Below, in pieces: positions 1 to 9,752 of a stretch of DNA of 64,000 nucleotides. A program made the position numbers and the translations under genes. Source of the DNA: Leucothrix mucor DSM 2157 (lineage in GTDB: Bacteria; Pseudomonadota; Gammaproteobacteria; Thiotrichales; Thiotrichaceae); the NCBI RefSeq assembly GCF_000419525.1, contig NZ_ATTE01000001.1, forward strand, positions 5,004,001 to 5,068,000. The letters run 5' to 3'. The notes below the pieces were generated by a model. That model did not search any database, was not told where the DNA came from, and saw only the letters and a list, made by a program, of their open reading frames with translations. Numbering within the stretch: the stretch's first letter is position 1; the number at the start of each line of letters is the position of its first letter.

Positions 1-1
1 A

Positions 2-406
2 CGCCTTAATTTCTGGGAGTTGGTCAATCGTATTAAAGCGCTGGATAAAACTGTGCTGCTCACCACTCACTACATGGAAGAAGCCTACAACCTGTGTGAT
101 GAAATTGCGATTATGGATCACGGTAAAATCATTGCCCAAGGCTCTCCGGATGAGTTGTTATCTCAGCACTTTCAGGATGTTATTGTGGAATTACCACAAG
201 CTGATTTCAATGCCGAGGCGACTGCGAAAATTCCTCATCGCGTATTAGATAAAGTCCAGGCGAGCGTGCAAATCGTTACGCAAGACGTTAATGCGACCTT
301 GGCTGAGTTATTGGCACTTGGTGTTTCATTGAAAGGCTTGCAGGTTCGTCCTCGTACCTTGGAAGACTTATTTATACAACTAACCGGCAAGGAGCTTCGG
401 GCATGA
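2..406 (+). CDS. ABC-2 type exporter, ATP-binding subunit (5' truncated by window)
   Basis: Only the C-terminal part of the ATPase is present; the open frame runs in from the left edge, so its start lies outside the window. The visible part holds the H-loop region (TTHYMEEA, about codons 20-27) and the D-E-I-A-I-M-DHGKIIAQG segment that follows it in drug and antibiotic exporters (DrrA/CcmA-like), then a C-terminal extension typical of ABC-2 ATPases (the PRTLEDLF motif near the end). It would energise export through the permease encoded next. The stop codon overlaps the start of the permease gene by 4 bases (ATGA at 403-406), so the two are translationally coupled. Substrate cannot be told from sequence. 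Confidence 0.9.
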   Translation, partial: RLNFWELVNRIKALDKTVLLTTHYMEEAYNLCDEIAIMDHGKIIAQGSPDELLSQHFQDVIVELPQADFNAEATAKIPHRVLDKVQASVQIVTQDVNATLAELLALGVSLKGLQVRPRTLEDLFIQLTGKELRA

Positions 407-1434
407 TTAAGCGTATTTTAGCCATGGTGCATGCTCGTAATCTGGAGTTTGTGCGAGACCGTTCATCGCTGGGTTGGAGTTTATTGCTACCCGTATTGTT
501 GGTGTTTGGATTGGCGTTTATCTTTTCTGATGAAGATAAGGCCTTGTATAAAGTTGCTGTGATCGCGCCAGGCTTAACGCAAAATGCGGCTCCAGATTCT
601 ACTTTGCACCCTGTGCTAGGTTTGGATCATATTCAATTTTATGGTGTTGAAGATCAGGATGCGATCGTGGCCAAAGTAGCACGTCATCAGGTCGATATGC
701 TGTTGGATTTGCGTCCGGAGCAGATGCATTACTGGATCAATCACGACTCCGCAACCGGTTATATTATGCAGCAATTACTGGCAGGCAGTGGCGGCCCGGT
801 TGTTAGCGAAAAAACAGTCACTGGCAAGCAAATTCGTTATGTGGATTGGGTTGTGCCTGGCGTGTTAGGTATGAATATCATGTTCGCCTGCTTATTTGGG
901 GTCGGCTATGTAATTGTGCGTTATCGAAAAAGTGGCTATCTGAAGCGGGTGAGTGCAACGCCGATGAGCTCCATGGAGTTTTTGATGGCGCAGATGTTTT
1001 CCCGTTTGTTCATTGTATTGGTTACCACGAGCATGGTGTATATCGGTACTAACTTTTTTATGGATTTTACTATGGAGGGGAGCTATTTAGCGCTGTTTTT
1101 GGTGTTGATTACAGGTACCTTTGCTTTGCTATCACTGGGATTGTTAGTAGCATCAAGAGTCACTAGTGAAGAGCTGGCAGGTGGTCTGTTGAATATGCTG
1201 ACCTGGCCAATGATGTTGGTATCTGGCGTTTGGTTTTCAATGGAAGGCGCACATCCTTGGCTGCAAAAGCTGGCAGATCTGTCGCCTTTAACCCACATGA
1301 TCGGCGCCGCCAGAAGTATTATGCTGGACGGCGCTTCAATCGTTCAGGTCAGTCATCACCTCATTATTTTGTTAGTGATGGGGATGGTATTTATGACCTT
1401 GGGTGCACGCTTATTTAAATGGTCTGACTCATAA
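403..1434 (+). CDS. ABC-2 type exporter, permease subunit
   Basis: A 343-residue inner-membrane protein with the ABC-2 permease layout: one N-terminal membrane segment (about residues 25-42), a soluble extracytoplasmic stretch of roughly 100 residues, then five hydrophobic segments from about residue 150 to the C-terminus. It forms the membrane channel for the ATPase encoded upstream, with which it shares a 4-base overlap. Family members export drugs, antibiotics or polysaccharide or lipid precursors; the substrate is not evident here. The 3' end overlaps the convergent glycerol kinase gene by 6 bases. Confidence 0.9.
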   Translation: MIKRILAMVHARNLEFVRDRSSLGWSLLLPVLLVFGLAFIFSDEDKALYKVAVIAPGLTQNAAPDSTLHPVLGLDHIQFYGVEDQDAIVAKVARHQVDMLLDLRPEQMHYWINHDSATGYIMQQLLAGSGGPVVSEKTVTGKQIRYVDWVVPGVLGMNIMFACLFGVGYVIVRYRKSGYLKRVSATPMSSMEFLMAQMFSRLFIVLVTTSMVYIGTNFFMDFTMEGSYLALFLVLITGTFALLSLGLLVASRVTSEELAGGLLNMLTWPMMLVSGVWFSMEGAHPWLQKLADLSPLTHMIGAARSIMLDGASIVQVSHHLIILLVMGMVFMTLGARLFKWSDS

Positions 1435-2913
1435 TAAGGTACGTTTTAGTGCTTTATCCCAGCCGTTAAGTAGCTGCCGGCGAGCCGTCTCATTTAAGAC
1501 TGGCTCAAAGGTGGCTTCACATTGCCAGCCTGCTGAAATATCGCTGAGTGAGTTAAATACACCCGTTTGTAATCCCGCCAAACAAGCTGCACCCAAAGCG
1601 GTGGTTTCAGTGACTGCAGGGCGCTGTACACGCAGATGTAAGGTGTCAGCCAGTTGTTGTACCAGCCAGTTGTTTTTCACCATTCCACCATCAACCCTGA
1701 GCAGGCCGGGTGTGACGCCGTCTTCACGCATAGCGCGGAACAAATCATTGGTTTGATAACAAATTGACTCCAGCGTCGCGCGCACAATTTCGGCAGGGCC
1801 AGTGTCACGGGTTAAGCCATATAGTGCGCCACGTGCCTCTGCATCCCAGTGGGGTGCACCCAGTCCGGTAAAGGCTGGCACAAGATAAACGCCTTTATTG
1901 CTATCAAGCCCAGCGGCCATGGCTTCGCTATCGCCCGCCGATTTAATAATGCCCAGCCCATCACGCAACCATTGAATCGCTGCGCCGGCGCTGAATATCG
2001 AGCCTTCGATGGCATAGGTCGTTACGCCATCCAGTTGGTAGGCGATGGTGGTCAGTAGGCGATGATCTGACTGGATCGCTCGGGTACCGGTATTAATCAG
2101 CATAAAGCAGCCCGTGCCATAGGTGCTTTTGATCATGCCAGGCTCAAAGCAGGCTTGGCCGATAGACGCCGCGTGTTGGTCGCCCGCAATGCCTCCGATG
2201 CAGATGGATTCGCCGAATAATTCCTTATCCGTAAAGCCAAACTCGTGAGCGCAATCATGGACCTCTGGCAGAATATTGGCAGGCACATTGAATAGCTCTA
2301 AAAGCTCCTCATCCCATGCGCCATCATGGATGTTATAGAGCATGGTGCGTGAGGCATTGGTGGCATCGGTAGCGTGCACTTTGCCGCCAGTGAGTCGCCA
2401 CAACAAGAAGCTGTCGATGGTACCAAATGCCAACTCACCGTTTGCTGCTTGTTGACGTAAGGCGGGGTCTTGGTCGAGTATCCATGCGACTTTAGTGGCT
2501 GAAAAATAAGGATCAAGCAAGAGCCCCGTTTTATTGGTCACCATCTGCTCATAGCCTTCATCGCGCAAAAAATGGCAGGTTTCAGAGGTACGACGATCTT
2601 GCCAAACGATCGCATTGTAAACGGCTTTACCTGTTTTGCGATTCCATACGACGCTGGTTTCACGCTGATTGGTAATGCCTAATCCGCGAATAGTGCCGCC
2701 CATTTCGTGACTGGCTGCAATGGCTTGTTTACAGACTTGCAACACGGTATCCCAGATCTCATCCGCATCATGCTCAACCCAGCCGTCATGAGGAAATAGC
2801 TGGGTAAACTCGGTTTGTGCGGTAAATAACGGCTTTCCCTTGTCATCAAATAAAACGGCACGGGTGCTGGTAGTCCCCTGATCGATGGCTAATAAGTGTT
2901 GGGGTGTCGACAT
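1429..2913 (-). CDS. glpK: Glycerol kinase
   Basis: Cytoplasmic FGGY-family kinase of 494 residues, the usual length, phosphorylating glycerol with ATP to sn-glycerol 3-phosphate. The N-terminal phosphate-binding loop [13 protein letters not shown], the [10 protein letters not shown] motif, [12 protein letters not shown] and the second-domain [10 protein letters not shown] motif are all present and uninterrupted. It stands alone: glpF and glpD are not next to it in this window. Its 3' end overlaps the convergent ABC permease gene by 6 bases. The start at 2913 gives the canonical [16 protein letters not shown]-terminus, with AGGAAGAATC just upstream as a ribosome-binding site. Confidence 0.97.
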   Translation of the reverse strand: MSTPQHLLAIDQGTTSTRAVLFDDKGKPLFTAQTEFTQLFPHDGWVEHDADEIWDTVLQVCKQAIAASHEMGGTIRGLGITNQRETSVVWNRKTGKAVYNAIVWQDRRTSETCHFLRDEGYEQMVTNKTGLLLDPYFSATKVAWILDQDPALRQQAANGELAFGTIDSFLLWRLTGGKVHATDATNASRTMLYNIHDGAWDEELLELFNVPANILPEVHDCAHEFGFTDKELFGESICIGGIAGDQHAASIGQACFEPGMIKSTYGTGCFMLINTGTRAIQSDHRLLTTIAYQLDGVTTYAIEGSIFSAGAAIQWLRDGLGIIKSAGDSEAMAAGLDSNKGVYLVPAFTGLGAPHWDAEARGALYGLTRDTGPAEIVRATLESICYQTNDLFRAMREDGVTPGLLRVDGGMVKNNWLVQQLADTLHLRVQRPAVTETTALGAACLAGLQTGVFNSLSDISAGWQCEATFEPVLNETARRQLLNGWDKALKRTLL

Positions 2914-3118
2914 GATTCTTCCTCATAGTTTTCAGCGTTTAGCGTTCTATCTTAACGAAGCGAAGCATGCCGCTCAAGCGAATATAAAACCAGCACGGTT
3001 TCCATTTGTCCATATAAAGCTACCCTCGGGCGTCATGGGGCTAATGGCAATGTGAGGCGTCTTGTTATTGTCTGCCAATAACCTAAATTCACTTTGCTGG
3101 TGTAAAAAAGAAATCATA

Positions 3119-4771
3119 ATGAAAATTTATAATCGTCTCAGTTTAGCGACACTTAGTTGTCTGTTCGCCGTTCAATTTACTCACAATGCCTACGCCAGCC
3201 CTTGGCCAACCGCCACGCCAGATAGCGTAACTGTTGGCAGTAATCAGCGTGTGAATTTGCCTGTATTGAGTAACGATATCGGAATTGACTTAAGCTTGAT
3301 TGAAGTGAATACCGTTACAGTGGCGCTGGGTTCGGTGGAAATGTCTGAAGACAAGCAAACTCTGTATTACACCTCTGCCAGTGATTACTCGGGCGAGGAT
3401 GCTTTTTGGTATGCATTTACTGATGATGAAGGTCGTACTAACTCGGCCAAGGTGACATTAGATGTTAGAGCGGCGGCGGTTGTGGAGCCAGAGCCAACTG
3501 ACCCAGTCGATCCGGAACCTGTGGACCCTACACCAGTAGACCCTGTGGATCCTGAGCCAGTTGATCCAACACCAGCGGACCCCGTCGATCCAGAGCCGGT
3601 TGACCCAACACCAACCGATCCTGTAGATCCAGAGCCGACAGACCCTGTCGACCCAGCTCCTGAAGAGCCCGCAGATCCAAACTATATTGGTTGGCCAACA
3701 GCAACTACTGATGTTGCAGAAACCTTAGTTGATCAGCCGATTACCATTGATGTATTGAGTAATGATATTGGCCAATCTCTGGAAATTATCGCAGTTGATG
3801 CTGGAACGGTAAGCGGCGGCGCAGCGGCTATTGATAACGGTAAAGTCACTTACACGCCAAAGGCGGGTTACACGGGCGCAGACTCCTTCTGGTATGCCTT
3901 TACCGATGCGCAGGGGAGAACTAATAGTACTGCTGTAAATATCACTGTCAATTTGCAAGCAGAGCCAGTGCCACCAATTGATGTGCCACCTGTAAACCTG
4001 AATTTCACCCATGTTCGCATGCATTACGGTTTGCTAGATGCTCGCTCGTTTATCTACGGGGAGAATGGCGGTGTTACCGAGATGGTGTTGTCAGAATATG
4101 CTGATGCAGGTGATGACGCGCTAAGAGTTACCAGTGCACCAGCATTAAAAGATGGCCAGCTAATCACCTACCGCGCCAATGACAATGATTACTACACGAT
4201 TCCGGTAAGCTACGTTCAAGGGCGTACCATTCATCTTGAAAGCTCCTTACCCGCATCCGTTAGCTCGGGTATGAATGTATGGAATTTCTATGATAATGGC
4301 TCGCACCCAAATTGGTTTGGCTATACCTCAATCGCTGACTTCGCGTTAAGAAACCTGGATGCCGCCAGTATTAATACCGGCAAGCATGTCATGTTGGGTG
4401 ATAGTTGGTTCCAGTCCGCGGGTATTGAGCAGCGTTTAGCCTCTAAACTCAGTAATGCGACGGTCGTAAACCGTGGCATTGGCGGCAATACCTCAGCCGA
4501 TATGTTGGCGCGCTTCGATGCGGATATAGCATCCAGAAATCCAGACTTTGTTTGGCTAATTGCCGGTACCAATGACTACTATTTAAATGTCACTTTGGAA
4601 GACTACACCGCTAATATGCAGGCGATTATAGAAAAAATTAATGCGCTGGGTGCACAAGCCATTGTGATTGACTCATCGGTTGCGCCATTAATGCTGGGGA
4701 GTGAGGCCTTAACTGACCTATCACATGACTACTCAGTGGCGATTGAGGAACTGTCAGGTGAGGCCGAATAA
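3119..4771 (+). CDS. Secreted SGNH/GDSL hydrolase with two Ig-like repeats and a Pro-Asp repeat linker
   Basis: Starting at the ATG at 3119 gives a clean signal peptide (about 26 residues ending HNAYA); the longer open frame starts 19 codons upstream with no signal character. Order of parts: Ig-like/cadherin-like repeat (about 29-115, VLSNDIG...FWYAFTDDEGRTNS), a linker of 13-residue repeats of the type DPVDPEPVDPTP (three near-identical copies plus decayed ones), a second copy of the Ig-like repeat with the same VLSNDIG and FWYAFTD signatures, and a C-terminal SGNH hydrolase domain (about 420-550). All SGNH blocks are visible: GDSW (Ser429), GIGGNTS (block II Gly), GTND (Asn485) and DLSH (Asp533, His536). 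Probably an extracellular or surface esterase/lipase or carbohydrate esterase; substrate unknown. Confidence 0.85.
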   Translation: MKIYNRLSLATLSCLFAVQFTHNAYASPWPTATPDSVTVGSNQRVNLPVLSNDIGIDLSLIEVNTVTVALGSVEMSEDKQTLYYTSASDYSGEDAFWYAFTDDEGRTNSAKVTLDVRAAAVVEPEPTDPVDPEPVDPTPVDPVDPEPVDPTPADPVDPEPVDPTPTDPVDPEPTDPVDPAPEEPADPNYIGWPTATTDVAETLVDQPITIDVLSNDIGQSLEIIAVDAGTVSGGAAAIDNGKVTYTPKAGYTGADSFWYAFTDAQGRTNSTAVNITVNLQAEPVPPIDVPPVNLNFTHVRMHYGLLDARSFIYGENGGVTEMVLSEYADAGDDALRVTSAPALKDGQLITYRANDNDYYTIPVSYVQGRTIHLESSLPASVSSGMNVWNFYDNGSHPNWFGYTSIADFALRNLDAASINTGKHVMLGDSWFQSAGIEQRLASKLSNATVVNRGIGGNTSADMLARFDADIASRNPDFVWLIAGTNDYYLNVTLEDYTANMQAIIEKINALGAQAIVIDSSVAPLMLGSEALTDLSHDYSVAIEELSGEAE

Positions 4772-4860
4772 TAGCGTATCTCCGTAAAATCTAGCGGTTT
4801 TAAGGAGTTTGCCCGCAGTTTCCTGTGATACAATCGGGCTGAATTCTACGATATTATGCG

Positions 4861-5661
4861 ATGATCATGACAAAGCGACTTTATTTATATTGCGCCTTAG
4901 GGCTATTTTCAGGCGTTGCTTTAGCAGCGGATGATAAGCCCGTTGAAACTCGCATTAATACCGTGAAGCTCGGTGCAACACTGAGCTTCAATTACAGCAA
5001 GCCAATATTTAAAGGAATCGACTCAACCTCCGGGTATAGTTTGGTTCCTTCATTTCGCCTAGGTGGCTCTGCTGACTCCAAGACAAGCTCATCCTCCGCT
5101 AATCCATACCGAGGCCCGTTTAAGTTTGCCCTGAGGCCAAAGGTGAGTGTGTTTAATCTGGGCTATGATGCCAGTGATTCCGCCGCACTAGCCGGTATGA
5201 AAGATCGCGATACCATGTTCAGTGTTGGTTTAAAGCTGAGTACTCGCACGACGATGGGCTCATTCATACTATCTGGTGGCTACGATGTCACCGGTAGGAA
5301 TGATGGCTTTGAAGGCAGTTTGATGTACACCAACTTGGTGTCTGTTCCATCAACGCGTTTGCAGTTTTACCCTGAGGTGGGTGTGAATTACTGGAGTGGT
5401 AAAGTTTCAGACTATTATTTTGGTGTGAACTCGGATGAGGTTATTGCTTCTGGTGCAAACCAGCGAAGTGAATACAGTCTTGATGCGACGACGAATTACT
5501 TTGTGGGCTATCGTGTGGAATACCCGCTAACCAAGCGTTGGTCTTTAACACACAAATTGCATAAGACTTGGTTTGATGACCAGATCCTGGACTCACCGGT
5601 GGTCGATGAAGATAAAGGATCTGATCTGAGAACCAGCTTTGGTATTCGCTTTAGCTACTAG
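4861..5661 (+). CDS. Probable outer-membrane beta-barrel protein, function unknown
   Basis: About 266 residues with an N-terminal signal peptide (cleavage after GVALA) and alternating polar/hydrophobic strands through the rest. The last residues are FGIRFSY, the terminal-aromatic pattern recognised by the BAM machinery, which supports an outer-membrane barrel of roughly 8-12 strands. No family is recognised. The start could be 4861 or the in-frame ATG at 4867; neither has a strong Shine-Dalgarno sequence. It lies 89 bases after the SGNH hydrolase gene, and its stop overlaps the convergent asparaginase gene by 4 bases. Confidence 0.75.
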   Translation: MIMTKRLYLYCALGLFSGVALAADDKPVETRINTVKLGATLSFNYSKPIFKGIDSTSGYSLVPSFRLGGSADSKTSSSSANPYRGPFKFALRPKVSVFNLGYDASDSAALAGMKDRDTMFSVGLKLSTRTTMGSFILSGGYDVTGRNDGFEGSLMYTNLVSVPSTRLQFYPEVGVNYWSGKVSDYYFGVNSDEVIASGANQRSEYSLDATTNYFVGYRVEYPLTKRWSLTHKLHKTWFDDQILDSPVVDEDKGSDLRTSFGIRFSY

Positions 5662-6647
5662 CCAGTATTGAAGCAGGCGCTTATCTGCTGCTGATCATAA
5701 CCACTAGCGAGTGCCAGCATCAAAATGATACGTGCCTTCTGTGCATTGATCAGTCCCGCACCAGTTCCAAATTTAGCTTGTTTGATTGAAAAACCATTCC
5801 CGGTACGCGTTGCAAATACGACGGGAAAGCCTTCAGTTGTTAAGTCTTCTGCTGCAGCTTCCAATGCAGGCGAAGCCCAGCCACCGCCAGATGCGGCAAT
5901 TACAACTCCTTTAGCACCGCGCTCAATGGCCAGCTCCAGAAGATCCGATGAGGCATCTTGATGGCTATATAAAATATCCACCCGTGGCAGTGACGTGATA
6001 TTGCTAATATCAAAGTGTGGTTTGTTGCTGACGTGTGCCGGCTCAAAATAGAAAAGTGGCTTAGCATTCAAGAAAAAGCCTAAAGAGCCTTGCTCAACCG
6101 CCCGGAAGGTATCCAGTGTATTGGCATGCGTTTTCGACGTATAAAACGCAGATTGAATGCGATCATTGAGCACAATCATCGTGCCACGCCCTCGGCCTTT
6201 GCTACTGGCAGCCAATGAAACGCCTTGCAGCAAATTCAGAGGGCCATCGGCGCTAATTGCCGAAGCAGGGCGCATGGCTCCAACCACCACTAAGGGCTGC
6301 GGGTGTGACACGGTCAGATCTAGAAAGAATGCGGTTTCTTCCAGCGTATCTGTGCCATGGGTAATGACGACACCATCGGATAAGTTTTCAGCAAACTGCT
6401 GATTGACTCGTTTGCTGAGATCTAACAGATCGCTGCTACGAATCTCATGGCTACCCACGTTTAACAACTGCTCCCCGGTAATGCTAGCGTATTGCTTCGC
6501 TTCGGGTACCGCATCCAGCAGAGTATCGATCCCAACACTGCCAGCAGTATAAAACAGCAGGTCAGTATTGCTGGTCGAGCCACCGGCGATGGTACCTCCA
6601 GTGGCATAGATTGTAACGCGTGGCAGCGGCTTAGCGTGTGTAGCCAT
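5658..6647 (-). CDS. L-asparaginase (type II-like sequence, no signal peptide)
   Basis: Hydrolyses L-asparagine to aspartate and ammonia. The first active-site motif ATGGTIAGG (nucleophile Thr19 in my numbering) and the second motif VVITHGTDTLEETAFFLDLTV region (Thr-Asp pair in HGTDT) are intact, and VGAMRP follows as in the family. The sequence resembles periplasmic type II AnsB more than AnsA, yet the start at 6647 (MATHAKPLP, preceded by AGGAAA at 8 bases) gives no signal peptide, so the enzyme should be cytoplasmic. The longer frame from 6674 adds nine residues, still without a signal. It sits 11 bases after the DUF1840 gene in an apparent operon with glnS. Confidence 0.92.
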   Translation of the reverse strand: MATHAKPLPRVTIYATGGTIAGGSTSNTDLLFYTAGSVGIDTLLDAVPEAKQYASITGEQLLNVGSHEIRSSDLLDLSKRVNQQFAENLSDGVVITHGTDTLEETAFFLDLTVSHPQPLVVVGAMRPASAISADGPLNLLQGVSLAASSKGRGRGTMIVLNDRIQSAFYTSKTHANTLDTFRAVEQGSLGFFLNAKPLFYFEPAHVSNKPHFDISNITSLPRVDILYSHQDASSDLLELAIERGAKGVVIAASGGGWASPALEAAAEDLTTEGFPVVFATRTGNGFSIKQAKFGTGAGLINAQKARIILMLALASGYDQQQISACFNTG

Positions 6648-6658
6648 GAGGCAGTTTC

Positions 6659-6985
6659 CTAGTTGTAATCCCACATAAGGAATGATTGATTGTCGATTGC
6701 GTGTTTCATCAATTCAATCAGCGGGTAGGCGCGAATACTAATGCCTACTTGCTTGGGTGCATCCTCATCTTCAGTGCTGTTGTCTGCATCCTCTGCTTCT
6801 TCAGCAGCCGCTTGCTCAAGCGCTTTTAGCTCTTGTTGCAAGCTTTGTAGTGCTGCAGGCAAATCCTCGGCGCTAATAGCACTAGGCACTGCCTGACGTC
6901 GCCCCATCATCTTGATCATATCAAGGGCTACTTTTTCAAACATCTCGACGGTGCCGCCACTCTTATTTGTAAATACAACTAACAT
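6659..6985 (-). CDS. DUF1840 domain-containing protein
   Basis: 108 residues, full family length. The N-terminal MLVVFTNKSGGTVEMFEKVA block followed by LIKMMG-type and PSAISAEDLPAALQSLQQEL segments is characteristic of DUF1840. The middle is acidic and coiled-coil-like (EQAAAEEAEDADNSTEDEDA). Function is unknown for the family. The start has a good ribosome-binding site (AGGAGG, 6 bases upstream of ATG). It lies between glnS (35 bases upstream) and the asparaginase gene (11 bases downstream), suggesting one transcript. Confidence 0.88.
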   Translation of the reverse strand: MLVVFTNKSGGTVEMFEKVALDMIKMMGRRQAVPSAISAEDLPAALQSLQQELKALEQAAAEEAEDADNSTEDEDAPKQVGISIRAYPLIELMKHAIDNQSFLMWDYN

Positions 6986-7020
6986 GCGTACCTCCTATTG
7001 GGTTAAATCGGGCCTGAGTA

Positions 7021-8688
7021 TCAGGCTTGCTTCTCCCACGTATCGCGCAAACCAATCACGCGATTAAAGACCAGGGCCTCTGGTTTACTGTAACGAGAGT
7101 CCTGGGTGAAATAACCTTCACGTTCAAACTGAAAACGGTCTTCGATACCGGATTGTGCCAGACTCAGCTCACCTTTACAGTGGCTTAGAATCTCAAGGCT
7201 ATTCGGATTCAATGACTCCATGTAATCTTTGCCGCCCGCATCTGGCGCAGGGTCGTTAAACAGGCGGTCATACAGGCGTACTTCGCAATCAACATTCTCC
7301 GCTGCATCGACCCAATGAATCACGCCCTTTGGCTTAATGCCATCTTCAGGGTCATTACCGACGGTGTTCTCAATAATGCGAGCACGGACTTCAATAATAT
7401 TGCCAGCCTCATCCTTAACCGCTTCATCCGCTTCGATGATATAGGCATTACGCAGGCGAACCCGCTTGCCGATGACTAAGCGCTTATATTTTTTATTGCC
7501 GGTTTCCTGAAAGTCAGACTCATCAATCAACAACTCGCGAGAGAATGGCAGTTCACGAGACCCTAAGTCATCACGGCTCGGGTGGCCCGGTGCTTGCAGC
7601 ATTTCCTGCTTATCTTCAGGGTAGTTGGTCAGGGTGACTTTCAGCGGCTTCAATACGCACATGGCGCGAGCTGCATTGTTGTTTAAGTCTTCGCGAATGG
7701 CGAATTCCAACATGCTGACATCAACAATCCCTTCATTGCGAGAGACGCCGGCTTTGTCGATAAACTCACGAATCGCTTCTGGCGTGTAACCACGACGACG
7801 CATGCCCGAAATAGTCGGCATACGTGGGTCGTTCCAGGCATCCACAACCTTTTCATCCACCAACTGCTTAAGCTTACGCTTACTGGTCACGGTGTAGTTT
7901 ACATTCAGGCGAGAAAACTCGTACTGATGTGGCGTGGAAGGTACTGGCAGGTTAGCCACAAACCAATTGTACAAAGGACGGTGCTCCTCAAACTCCAGCG
8001 TACAGATAGAGTGAGTTACGCCTTCAATCGCATCACCTTGGCCATGTGCATAGTCATAAGAGGGGTAAATACACCATTTATCACCGGTTTGGTGATGACT
8101 TGCTTTCTTAATCCGGTAAATAATTGGATCACGCAAGTGCATATTCGGTGAAGCCATGTCGATTTTAACGCGTAAAGAACAGGCACCTTCCTCAAACTTA
8201 CCCAGTCGCATATCTTCAAACAGTGCCAGATTTTCCTCAACGCTACGCTCACGGAATGGGCTATTAGTACCAGCCTCAGTCAAAGAGCCGCGATACGCGC
8301 GCGCTTGGTCTCGATCTAAATCACACACATAAGCCTTACCCTCTTTAATCAGGTAAATCGCCCACTGATGTAATTGATCGAAATAATCAGACGTGAAGTG
8401 CACATCGCCAGACCATTCAAAGCCCAACCATTTAATGTCGGCTTTGATGGCATCAACGTATTCTTCATCTTCCTTTTCAGGATTGGTGTCATCAAACCGT
8501 AAATTACATTGGCCACCGAATTTCTGAGCCAGTCCAAAGTTTAGGCAGATCGACTTCGCATGGCCGATGTGCAGGTATCCGTTTGGCTCAGGAGGGAAGC
8601 GGGTCTGGATGCTTGGCACAACGCCATTCTCCAAGTCTTCCTTAATTAGTTTTTCGATAAAATTCAGCGGTCTGGTCGTTTCAGTCAT
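7021..8688 (-). CDS. glnS: Glutaminyl-tRNA synthetase
   Basis: Class I aminoacyl-tRNA synthetase that charges tRNA-Gln with glutamine. The HIGH-type motif (PPEPNGYLHIGHAKSICLNF) and the KMSKS-type motif in the GlnRS form (VTSKRKLKQLV) are present, with RFDDTNPEKE and DPRMPTISGMRRRGYTPEAI as in the Escherichia coli enzyme, and the C-terminal anticodon-binding beta-barrels complete. The start at 8688 gives MTETTRPLNF and 555 residues, the normal size; the longer frame begins 19 codons upstream in unrelated sequence. A directly encoded GlnRS is typical of Gammaproteobacteria. It heads the glnS-DUF1840-asparaginase group. Confidence 0.98.
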   Translation of the reverse strand: MTETTRPLNFIEKLIKEDLENGVVPSIQTRFPPEPNGYLHIGHAKSICLNFGLAQKFGGQCNLRFDDTNPEKEDEEYVDAIKADIKWLGFEWSGDVHFTSDYFDQLHQWAIYLIKEGKAYVCDLDRDQARAYRGSLTEAGTNSPFRERSVEENLALFEDMRLGKFEEGACSLRVKIDMASPNMHLRDPIIYRIKKASHHQTGDKWCIYPSYDYAHGQGDAIEGVTHSICTLEFEEHRPLYNWFVANLPVPSTPHQYEFSRLNVNYTVTSKRKLKQLVDEKVVDAWNDPRMPTISGMRRRGYTPEAIREFIDKAGVSRNEGIVDVSMLEFAIREDLNNNAARAMCVLKPLKVTLTNYPEDKQEMLQAPGHPSRDDLGSRELPFSRELLIDESDFQETGNKKYKRLVIGKRVRLRNAYIIEADEAVKDEAGNIIEVRARIIENTVGNDPEDGIKPKGVIHWVDAAENVDCEVRLYDRLFNDPAPDAGGKDYMESLNPNSLEILSHCKGELSLAQSGIEDRFQFEREGYFTQDSRYSKPEALVFNRVIGLRDTWEKQA

Positions 8689-8854
8689 GACGGTAGGATT
8701 CTTCTTCTGTTGGGGTGTCTGGCGCAATGCATTGCACTGCAACATGCCACAGATTATACAGAGGGGGTTATGTTTTTCACACTGTTTTAGGGTAAATCAT
8801 TTTAGGCCTGCGTTAGCGCTTACGTTAAACTTAAGGTCTTTTGGCGAGCTAACC

Positions 8855-9625
8855 GTGAAACGATTACGACTAGAGCTTGAATACCTGTTTTCAGGGATCG
8901 CATTTTATACGCGCCTGCCGATTCCTGCGTGGGTGCCGTACAGTCCAGACCATTTAAATAAATCCCGAAAATACTTGCCGCTGATTGGCTTGCTGGTAGG
9001 GGCTATGGGTGCACTGACTTATAGTTTAAGCACACTGGTCTTGCCGGGCTCTGTCAGCGTGCTGCTATCAATGATTGCCACGGTATTTATCACCGGTGCG
9101 TTTCATGAAGATGGCTTTGCCGATAGTTGCGATGGCTTTGGTGGCGGCTGGAAGAAAGAGCAAATTCTGCGCATTATGAAAGACAGCTGCATCGGTACTT
9201 ATGGTGCAATCGGTCTGCTGTTAAGTTTAGGACTTAAGTATCAATTACTGTTAGCGATCCACCAAGTCTCGCCCGACTTGGTAGTGCTGGCATTACTGGC
9301 GGGGCATTCAATCAGTCGCTTGATGGCCTCAGTGATCATGCAGTGCTCTGTCTACGTTGCCGATTTAGAAAAAAGTAAGTCTTCCTCGGTCACTTCGATG
9401 CGCCTTAGCTTATCGGAAATGCTATACAGCGTGATTCCGGTGATTGTGTTATGGCTGGTGCTACCGGTTCTTTGGTGGAGTACTATCGTTCCAGTCATTA
9501 TCGTTTCGTTTTGGCTATCTCACTATTTTAAAAAGAAAATTGGTGGCTACACGGGGGATTGCTTGGGCGCTATTCAGCAGATTTCAGAGCTTACCTTTTA
9601 TCTGAGCGTGGTCGCATTGCTATAG
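8855..9625 (+). CDS. cobS: Adenosylcobinamide-GDP ribazoletransferase (cobalamin synthase)
   Basis: Inner-membrane enzyme joining adenosylcobinamide-GDP with alpha-ribazole (phosphate) in the last steps of cobalamin assembly. The TRLPIPAWVPYS N-terminus, the GAFHEDGFADSCDGFGGG signature and the MKDSCIGTYGAIGL segment identify it, with several hydrophobic helices and a total of about 256 residues. The GTG at 8855 is the natural start; the open frame extends 96 codons further upstream but only as the shadow of glnS. No other cob gene and no cobalamin riboswitch was seen nearby, so it is a lone salvage/assembly gene in this window. Confidence 0.95.
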   Translation: MKRLRLELEYLFSGIAFYTRLPIPAWVPYSPDHLNKSRKYLPLIGLLVGAMGALTYSLSTLVLPGSVSVLLSMIATVFITGAFHEDGFADSCDGFGGGWKKEQILRIMKDSCIGTYGAIGLLLSLGLKYQLLLAIHQVSPDLVVLALLAGHSISRLMASVIMQCSVYVADLEKSKSSSVTSMRLSLSEMLYSVIPVIVLWLVLPVLWWSTIVPVIIVSFWLSHYFKKKIGGYTGDCLGAIQQISELTFYLSVVALL

Positions 9626-9752
9626 TCTATTCAGTGTAGATTTATCTCTAAATGGACGATCAAAATTTTTCATCGTCACGACGTTTTTTATTTGTTTTCC
9701 GCGTGTTTTTTTTCTTGCTATAAAGCAATTACACCAACCGGAGATATGTAAA

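Noticed and set aside
8567-8854. Upstream 96-codon extension of cobS
   Set aside because: It lies on the opposite strand of glnS; CobS homology starts at GTG 8855.
8689-8854. Cobalamin riboswitch upstream of cobS
   Set aside because: The gap is 166 bases and no B12 box or extended stem structure was seen.
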